Under the pieces are notes generated by a model that had not been told where the DNA came from, did not search any database, and was given only the letters and a program-made list of their open reading frames with translations. Shown here one piece after another: positions 1 to 8,331 of a DNA stretch of 49,317 nt (position 1 is its first letter; each line of letters starts with the position of its first letter). Position numbers and translations under genes: made by a program. This DNA is from Collinsella sp. GTDB lineage: Bacteria > Actinomycetota > Coriobacteriia > Coriobacteriales > Coriobacteriaceae. Location: the NCBI GenBank assembly GCA_019424965.1, contig JAHYYL010000008.1:20650-69966 (forward strand), read 5' to 3'.

Positions 1-1515
1 ATAGGTGTTCTTGGTTGCAGCCTTGCCGGCCTTGTTGGCCAGGGCGGTGCGGGCTTCGGTGCCTTCTTCGGCCTGCATGGCCTCGTCGACGGTCAGGTTC
101 TGCTCGATGAGTTCCTTCTGCAGGGCGTCGAGATAGGCGCGGGCGCCGGTGGCGCAGTGGTCGCGGTTCTCATAGGCGAGCGTGTTGATGTCCATGAGCA
201 CGTAGTTGATGGAGTTCTTGGGCTCCTCGTTGTTCACGACGTCTTCCTCTTCGCAGTGATCGAAGGAGACATCCTGATCGCTGAAGTAGGGGCTGACCTC
301 GGTGAGCAGTGCGGAATAGAGGGGGATAGCGACGGAGAACTCGGCGTTGGAGAGCATCTCCCACTGGATGGTCGCGATCTCGGGGTCCATGCCGTGACGG
401 ATCTGGAAGGTGTGGATTTCGGTGTTGCGGTTGGAGCCGATGGCATAGGCGCCGTCGGTGTTGGCGTTGAGGCCGGCGACATTCTCGCCGCGAGCGGCGA
501 AGGAACGAATCATCTCAAAGGTGTTCCAGTCGGACTTGCCGGGCTGGAAGAACAGCGGCTGCATTTCGTGGACCAGGGCGCCGGTCGTCGCGCGAGCGTC
601 TTCGCGCTCGTCCTTGACGATCTCGTAGTCGGTGCCCTCAGCAAGCGGAGCCATGAAGTAATTGTGGCCCTGGATATAGCGCGACCACTGGTGCATGCCG
701 GCCTCGCCAATCTCCTCGCCGTAGGTCTTGGCGACGTCGAACTTGCCGTCGGTGTACTCGGCAAAGCCCTTCTCCTTAGGCATAGACTCGATGCCCTCGG
801 AGTGGAGGCAGTTCTCGGTGTCGTCGAGGTCGACGTCATAGGTGAGGTTGCCGATGTTGGGGTTGAGCGAGGCGATATCGTCAGTGAGCCTCATGGCGAT
901 CCACTGATGGCCGGAAAGCGCTGCAAACAACCAGGTCTCGTTGTTGTCGGCAATGATGATCTGGTCGTTGGAGCAGACGCCCTGCTCGTCAATCAGGCTG
1001 CCGAGGAGCTCGACACCCTCGCGGGCCGTGGCACTCTCGCCCAGAATGACGCTGGCGTAGTTGTATTCGCCAATGCCAGTCTCCTCGGTGATGGGGTCGG
1101 CCTCTTCGGCCTTCTCGTTATAGGAGGTGCTCAACGTGGCAGAGCAGGAGACGCCCTTCTCGTTGATGCCTGCCTCGGAATATGCGTCGTAGCGATCTTC
1201 CCACTGCGAGGGGTTGTCGCGAACGAAGGTGTAGCGGTAGGTTGCGCCCTTGGACTTGTACTCAAAACCGGACTCGACCGAGGTGTACTCGTTGCCGTCC
1301 TTGTGTGCGGGCTCAATGCCAAAGTGCTTGATGTAGCGGGGACCGAAGTCCTCGGAACGGCTGTATTACGCGTCGCCGCCGGCGGTGTGCTCGCTGCGCA
1401 TGTAGCTCTGCCTGCAGGCCGGTGCCGAAGTCGGCATGGCCATGATGGCCGCTGCTCCAAACGCAAGGCCGCAGCCGAGCTTCTTGAGCGTGTTGACAGG
1501 ATGAGTAAACCTCAT
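1..1515 (-). pseudogene. Secreted C69-family dipeptidase (PepD-like), broken by in-frame stop, 3' end outside window
   Basis: The reading frame runs on the minus strand from an ATG at 1515, preceded by a GGGAGGG ribosome binding site, and stays open to the window edge except for one TAA at 1366-1368. The start encodes a typical signal peptide (basic start, hydrophobic core, APA just before Cys). In C69 Ntn-hydrolases the nucleophile is the N-terminal Cys of the mature chain, which fits a Cys exposed by cleavage here. After the stop the frame continues with family-like sequence (RSEDFGPRY, YSEAGINEKGV, SNDQIIIADNNETW). The residues just after the Cys (CRQSYMR) look unlike the usual C-T-x-hydrophobic start, so both the stop and local missense changes point to decay. 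A sequencing error at the stop is the alternative. If functional, it would cleave dipeptides outside the membrane. Confidence 0.75.
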
Positions 1516-1823
1516 AATCCCTCCCAACTGTTGAAACCCCGCGAAACCGTACGGAGTTTCAGCTAATAAATACATCTACTAGCCTAAAGGAAGTGTAAAG
1601 AGTATTCATTCGACAACAGCTTTTACTCGATGAGCGTGAAGAAATATACGATGAACGGATAATAATACTCATTATATAGCTTTAGTAAAATAAAGGCACC
1701 CTGCATTTACTGTAGCTGAATAAAGCATTAGACGGCGCTCAAAAAGAAAACTCTCCCGCTGTTTAGGATTTGCATAAACAGCGGGAGAGTCGATAACTGG
1801 ATGAATATCATACCAATGTGGAT
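1516..1823. other. Intergenic region between two minus-strand units
   Basis: This 308-base stretch is AT-richer than its surroundings. It carries the terminator of the upstream kinase unit at 1750-1790 and presumably the promoter of the dipeptidase pseudogene between about 1520 and 1720. I found no convincing open reading frame. Confidence 0.6.
1750..1790 (-). terminator. Rho-independent terminator of the lipid kinase/microprotein unit
   Basis: Positions 1750-1764 and 1776-1790 form a perfect 15-bp stem (ACTCTCCCGCTGTTT arm) with an 11-nt loop. On the minus strand the stem is followed by a T-rich run (TTTTCTTTTTG), which gives the direction. Confidence 0.85.
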
Positions 1824-1916
1824 TTACTTCTTTCGGCGGCGAATCACGTTGATGGCGTAACCGACGAGCATGGCCAAGACGATGACAATAAAGCCGATCA
1901 GGGGATTGTCGTTCAT
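1824..1916 (-). CDS. 30-residue single-pass membrane microprotein
   Basis: The ORF encodes 30 residues: a short polar start (MNDNP), a hydrophobic helix from about residue 6 to 25, and a basic end (RRRKK), predicting one membrane segment with a positive cytoplasmic C-terminus. Its AGGAGGA ribosome binding site (1921-1927) overlaps the stop codon of the upstream lipid kinase, so translation is probably coupled. A strong terminator follows at 1750-1790. I recognise no family. Acting alongside the lipid kinase at the membrane is inference from position only. Confidence 0.65.
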   Translation of the reverse strand: MNDNPLIGFIVIVLAMLVGYAINVIRRRKK

Positions 1917-1925
1917 GGGGTCCTC

Positions 1926-2843
1926 CTATTTTCCGAGCGGTGAGAATTCGTCGACGATGAGGTCGAGGCATTGCGGAAGCGCGCGGGCTCCAAAGACGCC
2001 CGAATTGCTGGAGATAATCTCGCCATCGAACTGCATGCCCAGCGACGGGGTGCAGGTGATCTTGGCTTCCTTGGTCTGGATGATCTTAAACTGCGGACGA
2101 CCGAGCACCTTGCCGGCGGGGTCGAGCGCAGCGGTGATCACGGTCGGGAGCAGCTGCACGGTTTTTACGGGCTCGATGACCGCGATGTCGACCATGCCGT
2201 CGTTCATGCGGCAATCGGGGAACAGGTTGATGTCGTTTTGGATGACCGAGGTGTTGCCGGCCATGCAGCAGATGCCATCGAGCTCCTCGACAATGCCGTC
2301 ATGCTCGATGGTAAAGTGCGCCACCGTGGGGTTGGGCGTGGCGAGCGCGGAGAGGAAGTAGGCGATCTCGCCGATGTCGTTTTTGGTGGGGGCGGCCTTC
2401 ATCATGATCTCGGCGTCGAAGCCCGAGCCGGCGATGATGATAAAGCCGTGGCGCTTCTCGTTGCCGTTCTCGTCGAGCCAAAAGAGCTCGCCCATGTCTA
2501 CTTTGACCGTGCGACCGGCGCGGCAGGCCTTGGCAAGTGCCGCTGCCTCGGGGGCATTACCGATGTTATTGAAGAACAGGCAGGCCGTACCGGAGGGGAA
2601 GACGAGCGTGGGGACGCCGCATCCGCGCATTTGGTCGAGCACGTTGGAGACGGTGCCGTCGCCGCCCGAAATCACCACGCGATCAAACTCGCGCACGTCC
2701 GCCACGGCGTCCTCGGGTTCCATGCCATCGCCGATAAAACGCATCACGACCTCGTCGCCGCCCTGCGCGAGGGCGTGCGTGAACGCGTAGATTTCATCTG
2801 AGCTGGGGCCCGATGCCGGGTTGTGGATGATAAGGCAGCGCAT
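1926..2843 (-). CDS. Diacylglycerol/lipid kinase family protein (DagK/YegS type)
   Basis: This 305-residue protein starts MRCLIIHNPASG and carries the family's nucleotide-binding signature GGDGT at residues 60-64, followed by PSGTA at 83-87. Members phosphorylate diacylglycerol or related lipids with ATP at the inner membrane face, recycling diacylglycerol from lipoteichoic acid synthesis or sphingoid-like lipids. The usual GTxNDFA motif reads GTACLFFNNI here, so substrate or activity may differ from well-studied members. Length is normal (about 300). It heads a two-gene unit with the downstream membrane microprotein and diverges from the RNase D gene. Substrate cannot be told from sequence. 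Confidence 0.85.
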   Translation of the reverse strand: MRCLIIHNPASGPSSDEIYAFTHALAQGGDEVVMRFIGDGMEPEDAVADVREFDRVVISGGDGTVSNVLDQMRGCGVPTLVFPSGTACLFFNNIGNAPEAAALAKACRAGRTVKVDMGELFWLDENGNEKRHGFIIIAGSGFDAEIMMKAAPTKNDIGEIAYFLSALATPNPTVAHFTIEHDGIVEELDGICCMAGNTSVIQNDINLFPDCRMNDGMVDIAVIEPVKTVQLLPTVITAALDPAGKVLGRPQFKIIQTKEAKITCTPSLGMQFDGEIISSNSGVFGARALPQCLDLIVDEFSPLGK

Positions 2844-2941
2844 ACTTACGTTCCCGTTCTGTGACTAACCGAGTATAGTTGTAAGGCAATGCCGATATCC
2901 TACCCGTGTTTTTCGGGCCTAACCTTATTCGATGGGTTGAT

Positions 2942-4075
2942 ATGTACATTTCCACACATCAGGCTCTACTCGACTTTTGCCAGCGCGCCCGTGAGTTCGA
3001 CGCGATTGCCGTCGATACCGAGTTTTTGCGCGAGCGCACGTTTCATCCGCGCCTGTGCCTGGTCCAGATTGCCACCCCTGCCGAGAGCGTAGCGGTCGAT
3101 CCCCTGGTAATCGACGACCTTTCGCCGCTGGCCGAGCTTATGGCCGATGAGAGCGTGACCAAGGTCTTCCACGCTTGCTCGCAGGATATGGAGGTCATGC
3201 TTCATACCGTGGGCGCGCTGCCGCGTCCGATTTTTGACACGCAGGTCGCCGCCGCCTTTTTGGGCGAGCGCCAGCAGATTTCCTACGGTGCGCTCGTGCA
3301 GACGTTCTGCGGCGTTTCGTTGCCTAAGACCGAGTCGCTGACCGACTGGTCGCGCCGCCCGCTGACCGATAAGCAGATTGAGTACGCGATCGATGACGTC
3401 AAGTATCTGATCGTTGCCTATACCGAGATGATGAGCCGCCTGCGCGAGCTGGGCCGTGTGGATTGGGTGCTCGATGAGCTGCGCCCGCTGGCAGACGAGT
3501 CGCACTACCGCGCCGACCGCCATGAGGCATTCCGCAAGGTCAAGCGCATCAACTCGTGCAGCCGTCACCAGTTGGGCATTGCGCGCGAGCTCGCCGCCTG
3601 GCGCGAGGACCGCGCCGAGCGCCGCAACATCCCGCGCAAGTGGGTCATGTCCGACGATACGCTGCTGGCGCTCGTCAAGCGCAATCCCGTTCGCGTTGAG
3701 GAGTTCCGTAGCATCCGCGGTACCGATCAGCTGGGGGAGCGCGACGTGGACGGCGCGCTCATGGCCATCAAGCGCGGCGCAAGCTGCCCGCACGATCGCC
3801 TGCCGCTCATGGTGCGCGGGCATCGCCAGATTTCGCCGGAGCTTGAGAGCGTGACGGACCTGATGTATGCGCTTATTCGCTTGGTTGCCGAGCGCTCGGG
3901 GGTGGCGACCTCGGTCATTGCCTCGCGCGATGACCTGGCCGATTACATCGAGCATCCTGAGCAAAGCCCCCTGCGCGAAGGCTGGCGTTTTGAGCTTGTG
4001 GGTTCGCGCCTGGACGATCTGCTTTCCGGCAATATGGGGCTCACCGTGAAGGACGGAAAGATTGAGTTGTTATAG
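2942..4075 (+). CDS. rnd: Ribonuclease D
   Basis: DEDD-family 3'-5' exoribonuclease that trims tRNA and other stable RNA 3' ends in the cytoplasm. The catalytic acids are visible: DTE at residues 25-27, the Asp of ACSQDMEV, and IEYAIDDVKYL (Exo III, with Tyr). An HRDC-type helical region follows (LAAWREDRAERRNIPRKWVMSDDTLL). Length is 377 residues from the ATG at 2942; a GTG at 2906 in the same frame would add 12 residues unlike the family start (MYISTHQALLDFC is typical), so I prefer 2942 although its ribosome binding site is weak. It is transcribed away from the lipid kinase and is followed by the structured repeat at 4083-4222. Confidence 0.92.
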   Translation: MYISTHQALLDFCQRAREFDAIAVDTEFLRERTFHPRLCLVQIATPAESVAVDPLVIDDLSPLAELMADESVTKVFHACSQDMEVMLHTVGALPRPIFDTQVAAAFLGERQQISYGALVQTFCGVSLPKTESLTDWSRRPLTDKQIEYAIDDVKYLIVAYTEMMSRLRELGRVDWVLDELRPLADESHYRADRHEAFRKVKRINSCSRHQLGIARELAAWREDRAERRNIPRKWVMSDDTLLALVKRNPVRVEEFRSIRGTDQLGERDVDGALMAIKRGASCPHDRLPLMVRGHRQISPELESVTDLMYALIRLVAERSGVATSVIASRDDLADYIEHPEQSPLREGWRFELVGSRLDDLLSGNMGLTVKDGKIELL

Positions 4076-4082
4076 GTATATA

Positions 4083-4222
4083 GTTACGCGGTTTTACCAA
4101 ACCGCGTAACAGCTCGACGCTGCAAACGGCCGAGAGCGAGCAATCTGACGTTCAATCGTCGCTCGCGTACCAAAGTACGCGTCGCTTCTCTTTCACGTCA
4201 CCTTGCTCGCTCTCGGCCGTTT
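4083..4222. repeat. Structured intergenic repeat, copy 1
   Basis: Three nested or adjacent stems are visible. A 12-bp hairpin (GTTACGCGGTTT at 4083-4094, loop TACC, partner 4099-4110) precedes a long stem-loop. The outer arms are perfect 20-bp partners (4124-4143 with 4203-4222); then come TGACGT/ACGTCA (4146-4151 with 4195-4200) and an inner 7-bp hairpin CGCGTAC-CAAA-GTACGCG (4164-4181). The same architecture with different stem sequences recurs at 30319-30457. It lies between rnd and the zinc peptidase gene. It could be a REP/MITE-like element or a structured RNA; there is no coding potential. Confidence 0.8.
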
Positions 4223-4314
4223 TCGCTGACATTGCCAAAACATCGATGTTGATTTGCCTGCTGGGCGAGTGGGTAGAATGCCTCCAACGTGCAACTCGAT
4301 TTGGAGGAATTCGC

Positions 4315-5019
4315 ATGCCCTATTACTATGGATATGGCTTTGGCATCGACCCGCTGTACCTGCTGGTTGTTCTTGTTTGTACAGTGCTTGGCCTTGCTGC
4401 GCAGAGCTATATCAACTCGACGTACAAGACGTGGTCCAAGGTTCGCTCGGACGGCGACACGGGTGCCACGGTCGCTCGCCGCATGCTCGACGCCAACGGT
4501 TGCAACGCCGTGGGTATCAAGGGCGTCGCCGGTGAGCTCACCGACCATTACAACCCGCAGGACAATAACCTGTATCTGTCGGATTCCAACCGTTCGGGCG
4601 GCTCGGTCGCAAGCGTTGCTGTCGCTTGTCACGAGGCAGGCCATGCCGCGCAGCGTCAAAGCGGCTATGCCATGATGAAGGTACGTACCGCCCTCGTGCC
4701 GGTCGTCAACTTTACCCAGAACACCTGGACCATCGTGCTGCTCATGGGCCTGTTTATGAACATCGCGGGACTCACGACCATCGCGCTGATCTTCTTCTCG
4801 TTTAGCGTGCTGTTCCAGCTCGTTACGCTGCCGGTCGAGATTGATGCCAGCCGCCGCGCCGTGGCGTACATCGAGCAGTCGGGCATGAGCTCCAAGCAGG
4901 TCAACGGTGCCAAGAAGGTGCTGACGGCCGCCGCGCTTACCTATGTGGCTGCGGCGCTCACCTCGATTATTCAGCTGCTCTATCTTATGGCTCGCTACAA
5001 CAGAAACTCCAACCGATAA
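4315..5019 (+). CDS. Membrane zinc metallopeptidase, YugP type
   Basis: This 234-residue protein has a HExxH zinc motif (HEAGH, residues 106-110) in a cytoplasmic or membrane-proximal domain. It is flanked by an N-terminal hydrophobic helix (about 13-33), two central helices (about 131-175) and a C-terminal one (about 205-227). This layout and the phrases ARRMLDANG and LTDHYNP fit the YugP family of putative neutral zinc peptidases, whose substrates are unknown. The start is the ATG at 4315, 5-6 bases after a GGAGGAAT site; an in-frame upstream ATG would add unrelated residues. The gene appears monocistronic, with the copy-1 repeat before it and a GC-rich hairpin after it. Confidence 0.88.
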   Translation: MPYYYGYGFGIDPLYLLVVLVCTVLGLAAQSYINSTYKTWSKVRSDGDTGATVARRMLDANGCNAVGIKGVAGELTDHYNPQDNNLYLSDSNRSGGSVASVAVACHEAGHAAQRQSGYAMMKVRTALVPVVNFTQNTWTIVLLMGLFMNIAGLTTIALIFFSFSVLFQLVTLPVEIDASRRAVAYIEQSGMSSKQVNGAKKVLTAAALTYVAAALTSIIQLLYLMARYNRNSNR

Positions 5020-5035
5020 CAAATTGGGTCGCTGG

Positions 5036-5065
5036 GCGCCGCGGGAATTTGTGTCCCCGCGGCGC
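5036..5065 (+). terminator. Probable terminator after the zinc peptidase gene
   Basis: A perfect 10-bp GC-rich stem (GCGCCGCGGG / CCCGCGGCGC) with a 10-nt loop lies 17 bases after the stop. It lacks a clear T-run, so termination is probable rather than certain. Confidence 0.5.
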
Positions 5066-5134
5066 TGTACTATGTGTTGGACTTGAATTTGCGCAGGGCC
5101 AGAGCCTTTGTGCACGATGACGAAAGGAGGCTGC

Positions 5135-6586
5135 GTGGCAGGCTGGAATCTAACCGGCAATAGCGTTTCCGCCGAGTTCGACGGTTCGGACGAGCAAGAG
5201 CGTAAAGAGCTCAGCGTGAGCCAGGCGGTAGAGATCGCCGCCGGTGCGCTCGATGCCATTCCGCAGCTGAGCGTTCTGGGCGAGGTCACGGGTTTTCGTG
5301 GCCCAAACGCCCGAAGCGGCCACTGCTATTTCCAGATCAAGGACGATTCGGCGGCCGTCGACTGCATCATCTGGAAGGGCGCCTACCTTAAGCGCACCTT
5401 CGACTTGCGCGACGGCATGCAGGTAAGCTTTAAGGGCAGCTTCAATCTCTATAAGGCCACGGGCCGCATGAGCTTTGTCGCTCGCTCGTTCTCGCTGGCG
5501 GGGGAGGGTCTGCTGCGTCAACAAGTGGCGCAACTGGCCGAAAAGCTACGCCGCGAGGGCCTGATGGACGAAGCGCGCAAGCGCCGCATCCCGGTGTTCT
5601 GCTCCCGCGTGGCGGTCGTCACCTCGCTTTCGGGTGCCGTAATCGACGACGTCAAGCGCACATTGCGTCGTCGCAACCCGCTCGTCGAGCTCGTCTGCGT
5701 GGGCGCCAAGGTTCAAGGCGAGGGTGCGCCGGCCGAGCTCATTGAGGGCTTGCGCCGCGCCGCTTCCATTACGCCGGCGCCCGACTGTATTTTGCTGGTG
5801 CGCGGCGGCGGCTCCTTTGAGGACCTCATGACCTTTAATGACGAGGAGCTTGCCCGCGCGGTGGCGGCTTGTCCTGTGCCCGTGGTGACCGGCATTGGCC
5901 ATGAGCCTGACACCTCGATTTGCGACATGGTGAGCGACCGACGCGCCTCTACGCCCACGGCGGCGGCAGAATCGGTGGCGCCGGCTATGACGGAGTTGGC
6001 CGATGTGCTCGAGGCGCGCCATCAGCGTCTGGGTGCCGCGATGGCATCGATGATTGGGTCGGCCCAGGTCGACCTGGAGATGCTCGATCAGCGCGGTCGC
6101 CGTGCCTGGGATACCTATACGGCTCGCTTGGGTGATGCGCTCGATGCCGCTGCGTGTCGCCCGTGCCTCAACGACCCCACATTTATGGTCGAGCGTCGCG
6201 AATCGGAGCTTGCGCTGACTGCCGATCGCCTGTCGGGCGCCATAGTACGCTCGGTCGGGACATTCCGCTCCAACTTTGAGCGCTTGCCCGAGCGTCTGAT
6301 TACAAGCACCTCGGGGCTCGATGGTAAGCGCCATGCGCTCACGCTTGCGAGTTCCCGCCTAGAGCATCAAGGGCGCACGATGCTCAGCAAGCCAGCGTCC
6401 GACCTGAGCCGTGCGGCAGCGTCGCTCGATGCCCTGTCGCCGCTCAAAGTGCTTGCTCGCGGCTATTCCATCGCGTACAGCGATGATGGTGTGGCTACGA
6501 GTGCCAAGACCTTTAAGCCTGGCGACGCCATTCGCGTGCGCATGGCAGACGGCAACGTGGCAGCAACGGTCGATACGGTCGAGTAG
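5135..6586 (+). CDS. xseA: Exodeoxyribonuclease VII large subunit
   Basis: Large subunit of the nuclease that degrades single-stranded DNA bidirectionally into short oligonucleotides. The protein shows the N-terminal OB-fold region (ELSVSQAVEIAAGAL... VLGEVTGFRG... FQIKDDSA), then the catalytic domain with VVTSLSGAVIDDV, LLVRGGGSFEDL and GHEPDTSICD...RASTPTAAAE, a coiled-coil stretch, and the family ending (LSPLKVLARGYSIAY). I take the GTG at 5135, which follows AAGGAGG (5124-5130), giving 483 residues; an earlier in-frame start would add nine residues. xseB follows after 42 bases, a standard pair. Confidence 0.93.
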   Translation: MAGWNLTGNSVSAEFDGSDEQERKELSVSQAVEIAAGALDAIPQLSVLGEVTGFRGPNARSGHCYFQIKDDSAAVDCIIWKGAYLKRTFDLRDGMQVSFKGSFNLYKATGRMSFVARSFSLAGEGLLRQQVAQLAEKLRREGLMDEARKRRIPVFCSRVAVVTSLSGAVIDDVKRTLRRRNPLVELVCVGAKVQGEGAPAELIEGLRRAASITPAPDCILLVRGGGSFEDLMTFNDEELARAVAACPVPVVTGIGHEPDTSICDMVSDRRASTPTAAAESVAPAMTELADVLEARHQRLGAAMASMIGSAQVDLEMLDQRGRRAWDTYTARLGDALDAAACRPCLNDPTFMVERRESELALTADRLSGAIVRSVGTFRSNFERLPERLITSTSGLDGKRHALTLASSRLEHQGRTMLSKPASDLSRAAASLDALSPLKVLARGYSIAYSDDGVATSAKTFKPGDAIRVRMADGNVAATVDTVE

Positions 6587-6628
6587 ACCGCGTTTCGCAG
6601 TGATAGACCCTTAGGAAAGGAAACAGAT

Positions 6629-6895
6629 ATGGCAGAGAAGACCCCGGTAGAGCAGCTTACGTACAAGCAGGCCTCGCAGGAGCTGGAGCTCATCATCCGC
6701 AGCTTGGAGTCGGGCGATATGGAGCTCGAGGAGTCGCTTGAGAGCTACACCCGCGGCGTCGAGCTCCTCAAGAGCCTGCGCACCCGCTTGTCCGATGCCG
6801 AGCAGAAGGTCTCGGTGCTCCTTAAGGACGTCGACGGCAACGACGTACTCGCCGACGGCGAGGCCGCCAACACCGACGACAACCTTTCGTTCTAA
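6629..6895 (+). CDS. xseB: Exodeoxyribonuclease VII small subunit
   Basis: The 88-residue protein matches the small-subunit family in length and in its two-helix core (SQELELIIRSLESGDMELEESL, then YTRGVELLKSLRTRLSDAEQKV). Several small subunits bind the coiled-coil of each XseA to form the active complex. GGAAAGGAAA precedes the ATG. The acidic tail (about residues 70-88) is variable in the family. Confidence 0.92.
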   Translation: MAEKTPVEQLTYKQASQELELIIRSLESGDMELEESLESYTRGVELLKSLRTRLSDAEQKVSVLLKDVDGNDVLADGEAANTDDNLSF

Positions 6896-6944
6896 CCATC
6901 CCGACCAAATATAATTACCTTGGTCTGTAAGAAAGGAACCAGCT

Positions 6945-7280
6945 ATGTGCGATTGCATCTTCTGCAAAATTGCCAACCACGAGATCCCCTCGACCGTTGT
7001 CTATGAGGACGACCAGGTCATCGCCTTCGACGACCTCAACCCCCAGGCGCCGGTCCACACGCTCGTGATCCCCAAGAAGCACTACAGCGACATCGCCGAC
7101 AACGTACCTGCCGAGACCATGGGCGCCATGGCTCACGCCATCCAGGAGGTCGCTAAGGCCAAGGGTCTGGAGGACGGTTTCCGCGTCATCTCCAACAAGG
7201 GCGTCAACGCCGGCCAGACCGTCATGCACTTCCACATGCACGTCCTCGGTGGCAAAAACCTGGGCGAGAACCTCATCTGA
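6945..7280 (+). CDS. HIT family nucleotide hydrolase (HinT-like)
   Basis: This 111-residue protein carries the histidine triad HFHMHVLGG (HxHxH at residues 95-99). The N-terminal MCDCIFCKI cysteines bind structural zinc in many Gram-positive members. HinT-type enzymes hydrolyse purine nucleoside phosphoramidates and AMP-lysine adducts in the cytosol. AAGGAACC precedes the ATG and the gene follows xseB by 49 bases, so it may be co-transcribed with xseAB. Exact substrate is unknown. Confidence 0.92.
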   Translation: MCDCIFCKIANHEIPSTVVYEDDQVIAFDDLNPQAPVHTLVIPKKHYSDIADNVPAETMGAMAHAIQEVAKAKGLEDGFRVISNKGVNAGQTVMHFHMHVLGGKNLGENLI

Positions 7281-7321
7281 GGACGCGTAGCCCGTCGACT
7301 TGGCTGCCTTTGGAGTAATCT

Positions 7322-8212
7322 ATGCAGCTTTCTCAACTCGAATACCTTCAAGCGGTAGCGAACTATGGCGGCGTGCGCAAAGCAGCTCGCGCCGTTCATG
7401 TGAGTCCGCAGGCCGTTTCGTCGGCAATCAAAAAGTTGGAATCTGAGTATCAGATTGTTTTGCTCGATCGATCGGCGGGGGAGGCCGTTTTGTCTCCTGC
7501 GGGCCGAGAGTTTGCACGTCGCGCACGTATGATCCTGGCGCAAGTCGACGATCTCAAAAACTACGCTCAATCGAGGGACGACGGCGTCTCGCCCGACGGC
7601 CACTTTCGTCTTTACGCCCCCTGCCTTCATGGGCGGGGGCGCCTTTTTGCCGAAAGCTGGTATGACTCGTTTGAACGCTCGCACCCTCAGATTCACCTTG
7701 ATGTGTGGCATCAGCCAACGGCTACATGCTTTGAATCACTTGTGCTTGGTATTTCGGATGCGGCCATCTCATTTGAGGAACCAAGGGACAGTGTCCTTTC
7801 TTCGAAATACTTAGGTGAAAAGGAGCTCAAGGTTCTTTCGTGCCCAGCGGGTCATCAATCTGTGGGCGCTATGACCGTTCGTGAGTTACTGGGCGGCAGG
7901 CTCGCTGTTCCCATTAATTTGTCACCCTGTCTCAATGCAATCAATCAATGTCCCGAAGCTCAGCTGGTTAATTTCCGCTTCCGTGATGTTGAATACGGAA
8001 ACAGGGCTCAGACTGAGTTTCTTCAAGCCGGGGGATTGATATTGAGTTTGTCTGGGTCCTCTCTCGCATCGGATGGGTCAGAAGTGAGTGAGTGCTCCAT
8101 TGAAGGTTCGCGTGATGTAACCTTGCCTATCTACTTTTGCTATCGGCAAAATTCCTGGACTGATCGACACCAGACGGTTTTTCTGCACCTATTGCGTCAT
8201 CTTGCTTCGTGA
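7322..8212 (+). CDS. LysR-family transcriptional regulator
   Basis: The 296-residue protein has the canonical LysR N-terminal winged helix (LSQLEYLQAVANYGGVRKAARAVHVSPQAVSSAIKKLE, about residues 3-40, shown here in two overlapping motifs) followed by LDR and LSPAGREFARRA. The effector domain (from about residue 95) is less conserved. GC content and codon use are lower than in xseAB or ackA. The next gene, an MFS transporter with similar composition, is a plausible target, but LysR genes are usually divergent from their targets and this one is co-directional. Ligand unknown. Confidence 0.85.
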   Translation: MQLSQLEYLQAVANYGGVRKAARAVHVSPQAVSSAIKKLESEYQIVLLDRSAGEAVLSPAGREFARRARMILAQVDDLKNYAQSRDDGVSPDGHFRLYAPCLHGRGRLFAESWYDSFERSHPQIHLDVWHQPTATCFESLVLGISDAAISFEEPRDSVLSSKYLGEKELKVLSCPAGHQSVGAMTVRELLGGRLAVPINLSPCLNAINQCPEAQLVNFRFRDVEYGNRAQTEFLQAGGLILSLSGSSLASDGSEVSECSIEGSRDVTLPIYFCYRQNSWTDRHQTVFLHLLRHLAS

Positions 8213-8331
8213 GATTAATTGGCTTCGAGGCATCAAGTGATTATTGACGCCTTGTAACACATAGCTGACAGCTTTGCCCTCATGCTTTTCCAAGATTCCG
8301 ATTTAGATTGCTGACTCTTGGAGGGCGGAGC

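Noticed and set aside
157..1566. Plus-strand open frame of about 470 codons
   Set aside because: It is antisense to the C69 dipeptidase frame; its protein is a Val/Gly/Leu-rich mirror of GC-rich codons with no family motif.
4083..4222. Simple rho-independent terminator of rnd
   Set aside because: The stems lack a T-run, span about 140 bases, and recur with paired changes at 30319-30457, so a plain terminator does not explain the element.
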